DNA of 64,000 nt from Olsenella sp. kh2p3 (GTDB taxonomy: Bacteria > Actinomycetota > Coriobacteriia > Coriobacteriales > Atopobiaceae), in NCBI GenBank assembly GCA_900119625.1, contig FPKD01000002.1, forward strand, positions 1 through 64,000. Direction: 5' to 3'. This document shows, in pieces, positions 9,369-16,999 of the stretch. Both the position numbers and the translations under genes were made by a program. The notes under the pieces were generated by a model. That model was given only the letters and a program-made list of their open reading frames with translations, was not told where the DNA came from and made no database searches. Numbering within the stretch: position 1 is the stretch's first letter; every line of letters starts with the position of its first letter.

Positions 9369-10644
9369 GGGTGCGCACGCGGTCGATCCGCAGGTCGACC
9401 TCGATAGCGTCTGCGACGTGCTCATCGACGACGGCAAGGTCGCTGCCGTGGGGGAGGGCCTAGAGCCTCCCGAGGGCTGCGAGGTCATCGACGCCCGCGG
9501 CAAGTACCTGGTGCCCGGCCTTGTGGACATGCACGTGCACTTCCGTGACCCCGGCTTCGAGTACAAGGAGACCATCGAGACCGGCGCCCGCGCGGCAACG
9601 CACGGCGGATTCACCGACGTGGCGACCATGCCCAACACCGACCCGGTGACCGACACCGGCGCCGAGATCCGTTACCAGCTCGACCATGCCCGCCAGGCAG
9701 GCCTGTGCCACGTGCGTCCCATCGGAGCGCTTACGGCTGGCGAGAAGGGCGAGCAGCTCGCCGAGATCGGCGACATGGTCATGGAGGGCGCCTGCGCCTT
9801 CTCCGATGACGGCCACGGCGTGCAGAGCGCCGGCATGATGCGTACCTGCATGGAGTACGTCTCGCAGTTCGACCGCGTTGTCTCTGCCCACTGCGAGATC
9901 GAGACGCTCACCACGCACGGCGTGATCAACGAGGGCAAGGCCTCCACGCGCCTGGGCATGTTTGGCTGGCCCGCGCTTGGCGAGGAGCTCGAGATCTACC
10001 GCGACATCGAGCTGTGCCGTCTTACCGGCTGCCCGCTGCACATTGCGCACATCTCCACGGCCAAGGGACTTGACCTCGTGCGCAAGGCAAAGGCCGAGGG
10101 TCTGCCCGTGACCTGCGAGGTCACCCCGCACCACCTGTTCCTGAACGAGGACGACATCACCCCCGCCTACGACACCAACCTCAAGATGAACCCGCCGCTG
10201 CGCACCCCCGATGACATGGCCGCACTCGACGAGGGCATTCTCGACGGCTCGATCGACTGCGTGGTCACCGACCACGCGCCGCACGCCCCGCACGAGAAGG
10301 ACTGCGAGTGGGAGATCGCTTTCTTTGGCACCGTGGGCCTCGAGACCTCGCTGCCGCTCATGCTCACCAAGCTCGTGAACCCGGGCCGCATGAGCTGGAA
10401 GCGTCTCGTGGAGGTCATGGCCGTGAACCCCAGGCAGATCCTGCGCCTTGCCCCCGTGCGCATCGAGCGCGGCTCTGCGGCAGACCTCACGCTCATCGAC
10501 CCCACGGCAGAGTTCGAGGTCACGCCGGACTACCTGGTGGGCAAGTCCAAGAACTCCGCCTTCATGGGCTGGCACCTCACCGGCCAGGCGACCGACGTCT
10601 TCGTGGACGGCCGCCGCACGTTGGCCGACGGCGTGGTGGCCTAG
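9352..10644 (+). CDS. pyrC: Dihydroorotase (class I)
   Basis: Cyclises carbamoyl-aspartate to dihydroorotate. 430 residues; the ATG at 9352 follows GGAGGAGAG inside the end of pyrB. The metal-binding DMHVHFRDPG motif near residue 60 and DHAPHAP near 305 are intact. The segment ACAFSDDGHGV occupies the place where some dihydroorotases have a carboxylated lysine. The SDDG form fits the class that uses aspartate there, as known for Bacillus-like and Aquifex-like enzymes. Length and motifs indicate an active enzyme, not a pseudo-dihydroorotase. Confidence 0.96.
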   Translation: MAFLLRGAHAVDPQVDLDSVCDVLIDDGKVAAVGEGLEPPEGCEVIDARGKYLVPGLVDMHVHFRDPGFEYKETIETGARAATHGGFTDVATMPNTDPVTDTGAEIRYQLDHARQAGLCHVRPIGALTAGEKGEQLAEIGDMVMEGACAFSDDGHGVQSAGMMRTCMEYVSQFDRVVSAHCEIETLTTHGVINEGKASTRLGMFGWPALGEELEIYRDIELCRLTGCPLHIAHISTAKGLDLVRKAKAEGLPVTCEVTPHHLFLNEDDITPAYDTNLKMNPPLRTPDDMAALDEGILDGSIDCVVTDHAPHAPHEKDCEWEIAFFGTVGLETSLPLMLTKLVNPGRMSWKRLVEVMAVNPRQILRLAPVRIERGSAADLTLIDPTAEFEVTPDYLVGKSKNSAFMGWHLTGQATDVFVDGRRTLADGVVA

Positions 10645-11463
10645 GTGAAGGCGACAAGGGACAGCGCCCGCGCCCACCTCTTCGACTATGCCGTTGTCTC
10701 TAACGAGCAGGTCGCCGAGGGCGCTTGGTGCATGGTCTTCAAGAGCGAGGTGGCCGCACTTCTCGCGCCGGGCGAGTTTGTCGAGGTCTCGGTGCCGGGT
10801 GACCCCTCGCAGATGCTGAGGGTGCCCCTCTCGTTCTCTCGTGCAGACGCCGAGGCGGGAACCGTGCGCATCGAGTACGCCGTTGTGGGCGACGGCACGC
10901 GTCGGCTCTCGCTCATGCGGCCGGGTGACACCTCCACGCTGGTTGGCCCCTGCGGCCACGGCTGGAGGCTCCCTGGCGGAGAGGGACGCGCGCTTCTCGT
11001 TGCCGGCGGTATTGGGCTTCCGCCCGTGCTTGCCGCGGCAGAGATGCTGGCGGCTGCAGGGCGTACCTTCGACGCGGTGGTTGGCGCCCAGCGCGGCTCC
11101 AAGCTGGTGGGCGTTGACGTGGACCTGCTGAAAAAGGCCGCCTTAGCAGACCCCGCGAGCCGCGTGGTTGTGTGCACCGATGACGGCAGCCTTGGGCGCG
11201 CCGGCTTCACCACCGACGCGATGGCGGAGCTTCTCGCCGAGCGCAGCTACGATGCCGTGCTCACCTGCGGTCCTACCGTCATGATGGCGGGGGTGGCCCG
11301 TCTCGCCGAGGGTGCTGGCATTGCCTGCCAGGCCTCGCTCGAGCGCATGATGGGCTGCGGGTTTGGTGCCTGCAGCTGCTGCAACGTGGCCATGCGCGAC
11401 GGCACGAGCCGCTCGTGCTGCATGGACGGGCCCGTCTTCGACGCCGGGGAGGTGGCGTGGTGA
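10645..11463 (+). CDS. pyrK: Dihydroorotate dehydrogenase electron-transfer subunit
   Basis: 272 residues, GTG start directly after the pyrC stop. The N-terminal half is a ferredoxin-reductase-like FAD domain with RVPLSFSRAD near residue 58. It is followed by an NAD-binding segment with LLVAGGIGLPPVLA. The C-terminal cluster CGFGACSCCNVAM...CCMDGPVF supplies cysteines for the [2Fe-2S] centre. PyrK passes electrons from PyrD-bound FMN to NAD in the heterotetrameric class 1B enzyme. Its stop overlaps the pyrD GTG start (GTGA), which fits equal production of the two subunits. Confidence 0.95.
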   Translation: MKATRDSARAHLFDYAVVSNEQVAEGAWCMVFKSEVAALLAPGEFVEVSVPGDPSQMLRVPLSFSRADAEAGTVRIEYAVVGDGTRRLSLMRPGDTSTLVGPCGHGWRLPGGEGRALLVAGGIGLPPVLAAAEMLAAAGRTFDAVVGAQRGSKLVGVDVDLLKKAALADPASRVVVCTDDGSLGRAGFTTDAMAELLAERSYDAVLTCGPTVMMAGVARLAEGAGIACQASLERMMGCGFGACSCCNVAMRDGTSRSCCMDGPVFDAGEVAW

Positions 11464-12383
11464 GCAATGTGAGCATGGCCGTTAACCTGGGCGGCATTCG
11501 CATGAAGAACCCCGTGAACACCGCCTCGGGAACCTTTGGGCACGCCTGGCAGTTCGAGGGGTTCTACGACGTGGCGCGCCTTGGCGCCGTTACCTGCAAG
11601 GGCGTGGCGGCCGAGTCCTGGCCCGGCAACCCCGCGCCCCGCGTGTGCGAGGTCTCCTCGGGAATCCTGAACTCCGTGGGCCTCGAGAACCCCGGCGCTC
11701 GCGCCTTCGCCGAGCAGTACGGTGACTACCTGGGCGAGCTTTCCTCGCGCGGATGCGCCGTGATCGTGCAGGCCGTGGGCCACTCGGTTGACGAGTGCCG
11801 CCGCTCTGTTGAGCTTCTGGACGAGGTTGCGCCGTGGGCCGCGGGCATCGAGGTCAACATCTCGTGCCCCAACCTTGCGCGCGGCGGCCGCCTGCTCGGC
11901 GGCACTCCCGAGGACGCGGAGGAGGTTGTCTCCGCGGTACGCCCGCTCACGAAGAAGCCGCTCCTCGTGAAGCTCGCGCCCGCGCGCGTGGGCGAGATTG
12001 CCCGCGCTTGCGAGGCTGCCGGCGCAGACGCGCTTTCGCTGGTCAACACCGTGAACGCCATGTCCATCAACGTACATACCCGCCGCTCAAGGCTCTCAAG
12101 GCCAACGGGCGGCCTCTCCGGCCCCGCCATCCATCCCATTGCCGTTCGCATGGTGTGGGAGGCCGCGCAGGCTGTGAGCATCCCCATCAACGGCATTGGT
12201 GGCGTGGCCACGGGCGAGGACGCCGCGGAGATGATCCTTGCCGGCGCCACCACGGTCTCTGTTGGCACCGCCAACCTCTACGACCCCGCCGCGGCCTCAC
12301 GCGTCCTCGACGAGCTCGAGGCATGGGCTGTCGAGCAGGGCGTATCCGACATCAACGAGCTGATTGGAGCCTTCGAATGCTAA
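11460..12383 (+). CDS. pyrD: Dihydroorotate dehydrogenase (class 1B) catalytic subunit
   Basis: 307 residues, GTG start overlapping pyrK, with GGGAGG just upstream. It oxidises dihydroorotate to orotate using FMN. The catalytic cysteine is in VNISCPNLARGG near residue 135, which marks the NAD-linked class 1 enzymes; class 2 enzymes have serine. The N-terminal KNPVNTASGTFG and the phosphate-binding INGIGGVATGEDA are present. An adjacent pyrK confirms class 1B. A product that reduces NAD suits an anaerobic or microaerobic organism. Confidence 0.96.
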   Translation: MSNVSMAVNLGGIRMKNPVNTASGTFGHAWQFEGFYDVARLGAVTCKGVAAESWPGNPAPRVCEVSSGILNSVGLENPGARAFAEQYGDYLGELSSRGCAVIVQAVGHSVDECRRSVELLDEVAPWAAGIEVNISCPNLARGGRLLGGTPEDAEEVVSAVRPLTKKPLLVKLAPARVGEIARACEAAGADALSLVNTVNAMSINVHTRRSRLSRPTGGLSGPAIHPIAVRMVWEAAQAVSIPINGIGGVATGEDAAEMILAGATTVSVGTANLYDPAAASRVLDELEAWAVEQGVSDINELIGAFEC

Positions 12384-13099
12384 GCGAGAACGAGGCACGC
12401 GACGCCGTCATCGTCGCGCTGGACTGCGACCGCGACCGCGCCATCGAGCTTGCGGACACCCTCTCGGGCGTCGCCTCGTGGGTAAAGGTGGGCATGACGC
12501 TCTTCTTCCGCGAGGGTCCCTCCATTGTGCGCGCCATGCAGGACCGCGGGCTCTCGGTCTTTCTCGACCTCAAGGTCTTTGACATCCCATTTCAGGTGAG
12601 GGGCGCCGTGGAGTCCGCATCGCTCTCTGGCGCAGACATCCTCTCTATCCACGCACTGGGCTCCTCGACCATGGTTGCGGCCGCGCGCGAGGGCGCCGAG
12701 GCTGCAGCAAAGGAGCGCGGAGGCAAGCGCACGCAGCTTGTCTCGATCTCTGTCCTCACGAGCATGGACCAGTCCTCGCTCTCCGAGATTGGCATCGAGC
12801 GCCCGCTCAAGGAGGAGGTCGCACGCCTTGCGAGCTTGGCCATGGGCGCTGGCTCGGACGGTATTGTGTGCTCGCCGCAGGAGGCAGCCGAGATGCGCGC
12901 GCTTCTCGGGCCCCAGGCCCTTATCGTGACTCCTGGCGTGCGCCCTGCCGGCGCTGCTGTGGGCGACCAGCGTCGCGTTGCCACACCCGCCGCCGCCATT
13001 GCCGCCGGCGCCTCGAAGCTTGTGGTAGGACGCCCCATCACGCAGGCAGATGACCCGGCGGCCGCGATGGAGGCAATTGTCGCCGAGCTTAGCCACTAG
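12377..13099 (+). CDS. pyrF: Orotidine 5'-phosphate decarboxylase
   Basis: Final step of UMP synthesis. 240 residues, ATG 12377 overlapping the pyrD stop by seven bases. The active-site signature FLDLKVFDIP (D-x-K-x-x-D) is near residue 62, and the phosphate site VTPGVRP and the late VVGRPIT match the family. Last gene of the pyr operon. The 220 bases that follow contain no gene. Confidence 0.96.
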   Translation: MLSENEARDAVIVALDCDRDRAIELADTLSGVASWVKVGMTLFFREGPSIVRAMQDRGLSVFLDLKVFDIPFQVRGAVESASLSGADILSIHALGSSTMVAAAREGAEAAAKERGGKRTQLVSISVLTSMDQSSLSEIGIERPLKEEVARLASLAMGAGSDGIVCSPQEAAEMRALLGPQALIVTPGVRPAGAAVGDQRRVATPAAAIAAGASKLVVGRPITQADDPAAAMEAIVAELSH

Positions 13100-13319
13100 C
13101 TGGGGCTATGCCTTCCCATTCGCAATACGACGTTCGTGCCATCTGATCTACCCTTTGTGTCGCTCTGATTGTGTGTAGGCTGCATTCCTGCTGCTAGTAG
13201 TCACAAAGGGCTTGTAAACTAGGCAAGGAATTGGCAAACTAGCTAGTTGTGTCGCTGGGGCGGCCCATAGGTTCCCTCCCAGCCCCTCACAGCAGTTTGT
13301 CTCGATGTTTGGAGGAACA
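13100..13319. other. Intergenic region between pyrF and mihF
   Basis: No gene seen. It contains two spaced AAACTAG copies (13216-13241 region) just upstream of mihF and must hold the promoter of the mihF operon, but no -35/-10 pair stands out. No U-run terminator follows pyrF. Confidence 0.5.
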
Positions 13320-13628
13320 ATGGCTCTACCCCAGCTTACCGATGAGCAGCGCAAGGAAGCCCTCGAGAAGGCCGCCCAGGCTCGCCACGAGCGCGCCGAG
13401 CTTCGCGAGAAGATCAAGAGCGGCAAGGTCACCCTCGAGGAGGTCCTTGACTCGGACGACCCCATCGCCAACCGCATGAAGGTCTCCGCGCTCATCGAGT
13501 CCCTCCCTGGTTATGGCAAGGCCAAGGCAGCCAAGATCATGGACGAGCTTGGCATCTCTGCTACCCGTCGCGTTAAGGGCCTTGGTGCCCGTCAGCGCGA
13601 GCAGCTCATCGAGGCGCTCTCCAAGTAG
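13320..13628 (+). CDS. mihF: Actinobacterial integration host factor (mIHF)
   Basis: 102 residues, ATG after GGAGG. Helical, basic protein with the helix-two-turn-helix core VSALIESLPGYGKAKAAKIMDELGI, a minor-groove DNA binder unique to Actinobacteria. In that phylum it lies next to gmk, as here. The N-terminus (LTDEQRKEALEKAAQARHERAELREKIK) is a long charged helix. It compacts and bends DNA as a nucleoid-associated protein. The stop overlaps the gmk start by one base. Confidence 0.95.
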   Translation: MALPQLTDEQRKEALEKAAQARHERAELREKIKSGKVTLEEVLDSDDPIANRMKVSALIESLPGYGKAKAAKIMDELGISATRRVKGLGARQREQLIEALSK

Positions 13629-14221
13629 TGGAGCGCTCCGCTAGGCTCTTCGTCGTATCTGGGCCGTCAGGCGTGGGCAAGGGAACGCTCGTCGCGAAGG
13701 TTCGCGGCGACCGCCCCTCGCTTGGCCTGACGGTTTCCGCTACGACAAGGCCTCCCAGGCCCGGGGAGGCCGATGGCGTTTCGTATTACTTCATGGATGA
13801 CGCCGAGTTTTCTCGCCGGGTGAGCCAGGGCGAGTTCCTCGAGTGGGCCAATGTGCATGGGCACCGCTACGGCACGCTTGTCTCCGAGGTGAAGAGGAAC
13901 CTCTCTGCGGGGAGGTCGCTTATCTTGGAGATTGATGTCCAGGGTGGTCTCAACGTACGTCGTATCCATCCGGATGCTGTGCTCGTCTTTATCGAGCCGC
14001 CCTCGATGGAAGAGCTGGAGCACCGGCTTCGCGGTCGCGGTACCGAGGACGAGGCATCTATCGAGTGCCGCCTCGAGAACGCGCGGCGCGAGATGGAGAT
14101 GGGTGAGTCCTACGACGTGAGGATTGTGAACGACGACCTCGCGCGTGCCGCACAAGAGCTGGAGCGCACCATAGACCTGTACGAGTCAAATGGAGGATCT
14201 ACCAAAGATGTCAGTGATTAA
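13628..14221 (+). CDS. gmk: Guanylate kinase
   Basis: Phosphorylates GMP/dGMP to GDP/dGDP. 197 residues from GTG 13628. P-loop VSGPSGVGKGT at residues 9-19, then the GMP-binding TTRPPRPGEADGVSYYF and EFLEWANVHGHRYGT. The LID region LRGRGTEDEASIECRLENARRE follows. The mihF-gmk-rpoZ order is conserved in Actinobacteria. The rpoZ start lies inside its 3' end. Confidence 0.97.
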   Translation: MERSARLFVVSGPSGVGKGTLVAKVRGDRPSLGLTVSATTRPPRPGEADGVSYYFMDDAEFSRRVSQGEFLEWANVHGHRYGTLVSEVKRNLSAGRSLILEIDVQGGLNVRRIHPDAVLVFIEPPSMEELEHRLRGRGTEDEASIECRLENARREMEMGESYDVRIVNDDLARAAQELERTIDLYESNGGSTKDVSD

Positions 14222-14492
14222 GCCCGAGATCGACACCCTGCTCGAGAGGACTGAGCACAACCCGTTCCTGCTCTGCTCCGTTGCGTCCAAGCGCGCCTGC
14301 GACATCAACAACATGCTGCGTGGCCAGCACCTTCGCGTGACGGCCATCCAGGATTTTGACGACATTACCACCGTCGCGTCCGGCAAGGACTCAGTCTCCA
14401 TTGCCATGGGCGAGATTGCCGACGGCACCCTGGGCTTTGTTCAGGATGACTTCGACGAGGCTATCCGCGGCGAGAACGCGGGCATTCAGTAG
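14208..14492 (+). CDS. rpoZ: RNA polymerase omega subunit
   Basis: 94 residues from ATG 14208, chosen because GGAGG lies 11 bases upstream and residue two onward fits omega; an ATG at 14190 is in frame. The omega signature is NPFLLCSVASKRACDINNM, where family members read K/R-A-R-x-I-N; here it is KRACDIN, a mild deviation. Omega stabilises the beta' subunit. It overlaps gmk by 14 bases. Confidence 0.9.
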   Translation: MSVIKPEIDTLLERTEHNPFLLCSVASKRACDINNMLRGQHLRVTAIQDFDDITTVASGKDSVSIAMGEIADGTLGFVQDDFDEAIRGENAGIQ

Positions 14493-14495
14493 GCC

Positions 14496-15746
14496 ATGAC
14501 CGAGAGACTCTGCCTGGTCCACTACCACGAGATTGGCCTCAAGGGAAAGAACCGCTCCACCTTCGAGAACCAGCTCGTGACCAATTTACACCGTGCGCTC
14601 AAGGCGTTTCCCATCGCCAACATTCAGCGCATCTCCGGCTACATTGTGGTCGAGTCCGAGGACCGCATGGCAACGCCGGAGATGGCGCATGCCATTGCCA
14701 AGGTGCCCGGCGTCGCTCGCGTCTCGCTTGCCTACAAGTGCGGGCTTGACGAGGGCGAGTACAACGCAGCTGCCATTCGTGCGCTTCGTGAGGCGGGGGA
14801 CTTCTCCACCTTCAAGGTGCATGCACGCCGCAGCTCCACCACGTACCCGGTGCACAGCATCGACATGAACCACATTGTGGGGTCTGCACTCTGCGAGGCC
14901 TTCCCCGACAAGCTCGTGCAGATGCACGACCCCGACGTCACCGTGGTGGTGCACGTGGTGCAGGGGTCGACCTTCGTCTACGCCGCGTCCATGCCGGGTG
15001 TGGGCGGGCTTCCCGTAGGAACGGCCGGCAAGGTTGTGACGCTCCTCTCGAGCGGCTTCGACTCGCCGGTGGCCACGTGGATGGTGGGCCGTCGTGGCGC
15101 CACCTGCATCCCCGTGCACTTCTCGGGCAGGCCCATGACGTCGGACACCAGCGAGTACCTGTGCCGCGATATTGTTGATGCGCTGGCGCCGTCTGGCGTG
15201 GTGGGCCGCATGTACGTGGTGCCCTTTGGCGAGTATCAGCGGCAGATCTCCCTGGTGGTGCCTCAGAGCCTGCGCATCATCATGTACCGACGCGTCATGT
15301 ACCAGGTATCCGAGAGGATCGCGCAGCTCGAGGGTGCAAAGGCCATCGTGACCGGCGAGTCTTTGGGCCAGGTGGCGTCGCAGACGCTCGACAATATTGC
15401 GGCGGTGAACCAGGCCGTTACCATTCCCGTGCTGCGGCCGCTCATTGGTTCTGACAAGCAGGAGATTATTCGTCGCGCGCAAGAGCTTGGGACCTACGAT
15501 ATCTCGTCCCAGACGGCGCCCGACTGCTGCACGCTGTTTATGCCCCGCCGCCCGGAGACACACGCGCGCATGCGCGAGGTTCTCGACGCCTGGGAGCTCT
15601 TTGACCACGAGGCCATGGTGAACGCGCTGGTGGCTTCCGTCGAGTACGAGGACTTCCCGCAGTGCCCGAGCTACCATGCGCCCAAGGGGCCGCTGCGCGC
15701 GCACCACTCATCGCTTGAGCCGAGGGATGACGCGCCCACCGAGTGA
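14496..15746 (+). CDS. thiI: tRNA 4-thiouridine synthase ThiI
   Basis: 416 residues. It has the N-terminal ferredoxin-like plus THUMP region (residues 1-165) and then a PP-loop pyrophosphatase domain with LLSSGFDSPVA near residue 185 that adenylates U8 of tRNA. The sequence VTGESLGQVASQTLDN fits the family. There is no C-terminal rhodanese domain, so like most Gram-positive ThiI it needs a separate sulfur carrier for transfer. A CPSYHAPKGP segment near the end is conserved-looking. Last gene of the mihF operon, with a strong terminator 21 bases after the stop. Confidence 0.95.
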   Translation: MTERLCLVHYHEIGLKGKNRSTFENQLVTNLHRALKAFPIANIQRISGYIVVESEDRMATPEMAHAIAKVPGVARVSLAYKCGLDEGEYNAAAIRALREAGDFSTFKVHARRSSTTYPVHSIDMNHIVGSALCEAFPDKLVQMHDPDVTVVVHVVQGSTFVYAASMPGVGGLPVGTAGKVVTLLSSGFDSPVATWMVGRRGATCIPVHFSGRPMTSDTSEYLCRDIVDALAPSGVVGRMYVVPFGEYQRQISLVVPQSLRIIMYRRVMYQVSERIAQLEGAKAIVTGESLGQVASQTLDNIAAVNQAVTIPVLRPLIGSDKQEIIRRAQELGTYDISSQTAPDCCTLFMPRRPETHARMREVLDAWELFDHEAMVNALVASVEYEDFPQCPSYHAPKGPLRAHHSSLEPRDDAPTE

Positions 15747-15766
15747 CGACGTGCTTCTCTGCAAGA

Positions 15767-15808
15767 AATGCCGCTTCGGCGAGAATTTGGCGCCGAAGCG
15801 GCATTTTT
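15767..15808 (+). terminator. Strong rho-independent terminator after thiI
   Basis: A 15-bp perfect stem (AATGCCGCTTCGGCG and its complement) with a nine-base loop, followed by a T run. The A run on the other side makes it potentially bidirectional. Confidence 0.9.
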
Positions 15809-16246
15809 GTACGTGGTTGCTGCGGTAACGCGCCCTACGGCGCCAGGGCGACGCCCGAAGGCCCGTCCCGTACGGGATCGCTGCGATAACGCGCCCTACG
15901 GCACCAAGTTCTCGCCTGAGGGGAAGTTTCCGTTGCCACCCAGACGTCCACGTGTGTCTCGCAGGAGAAAGGGACGTTGGTCGAGGACATCGTTGTACGC
16001 CAGAGGACGCGCCAAACCACCCCTTTTGTACTGTGGTGGTTCTCGACCGCTCACGCCTGCGCAAGCGCTGTGAACGGCGCCTTCAGATAACAGGAATCAA
16101 CCAGGGCTCACCCCAATATTCATGCAGTAACAATGAAATCCGTCAGACGTGTGCCTGTGTCCTGTCAGAAGCCTGCAGGACTTTCTTAAATAGGCAGCCT
16201 GCCAGCACAATCACGCCTCCATCATTGGAATAGGGGGGTGGCCGTT
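15809..16246. repeat. Intergenic region with mosaic repeat, copy A
   Basis: Two 27-base direct repeats with two mismatches (15819-15845 and 15880-15906; core TAACGCGCCCTACGG) surround small palindromes such as CCCGTACGGG. The same mixture of modules recurs at 25281-25433. From 15950 to 16246 I see no gene; it should contain the comEA promoter. Confidence 0.65.
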
Positions 16247-16999
16247 ATGGCACAGGTTTCTACAAGGCGCGGCGGCGTGGGCGCTAGTGTTCGGAGAAAA
16301 GCACGTGAGTTGGGGAGAAGGGTTGGCCTCTCTCCTGTTTCGAAGGCTGTTGCCGCTGGGCTTGTTCTTGTCGGTCTCTTTGTGACGCTTGCCTGTGTGC
16401 GCCTATTGTCTGGCCAGCCCACGCCCTCATTTTCCATTGAGCGTGGGGAGGCCGCCCCCGCTGCGGAAAGCGCGACTGACGAGGCCTCGGCTCAAGGCGA
16501 GAAGGACGCCGCGGAAGAAGCACCCTCCAATGGCCCTCCCGTTGTGGTGGTGCACGTTGACGGCATGGTCGCCAATCCAGGCGTCTATCAGCTACAAGGC
16601 GAATCGCTACGCATGAACGATGCGGTTGAGGCGGCTGGTGGGCTTGCGGATGGCGCAGACACTTCTCGCGTAAACCTTGCGGAGCCGCTCTCCGATGGTC
16701 AGAAGGTCCACGTGCCTGCCATAGGGGAAGAGGATGCAGGCACGGGAGGCGCCTCACCCTCATTGGGAACGATGCCCTCTACTGAGACCTCCGCTGCAAG
16801 TTCAGATGGCATCGTGAACATCAACACTGCGACGGCAGCCGAACTTACGACGCTTCCCGGAGTTGGCGAGGCAACTGCAGCGGAGATCGTTCGTGACCGA
16901 GAGGCCAATGGGGCGTTCGCGAGCATCGAAGACCTCATGCGCGTCTCGGGCATAGGAGAGAAGAAGTTCGCCAAGCTCAAGGACAAGATCCGTGTGTGA
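16247..16999 (+). CDS. comEA: Competence protein ComEA (DNA receptor)
   Basis: 250 residues from ATG 16247, with GGGGGG nine bases upstream; GTG 16238 is possible. A single membrane anchor (residues 32-52) is followed by a charged, alanine-rich linker. Next comes an SLBB-like domain with VVVVHVDGMVANPGVYQL, and at the C-terminus two helix-hairpin-helix motifs (VNINTATAAELTTLPGVGEATAAEIV and MRVSGIGEKKFAKL). ComEA binds incoming double-stranded DNA outside the membrane and passes it to ComEC, encoded next and overlapping by eight bases. The gene pair implies DNA-uptake capacity; pilus genes are not in the window. Confidence 0.93.
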   Translation: MAQVSTRRGGVGASVRRKARELGRRVGLSPVSKAVAAGLVLVGLFVTLACVRLLSGQPTPSFSIERGEAAPAAESATDEASAQGEKDAAEEAPSNGPPVVVVHVDGMVANPGVYQLQGESLRMNDAVEAAGGLADGADTSRVNLAEPLSDGQKVHVPAIGEEDAGTGGASPSLGTMPSTETSAASSDGIVNINTATAAELTTLPGVGEATAAEIVRDREANGAFASIEDLMRVSGIGEKKFAKLKDKIRV

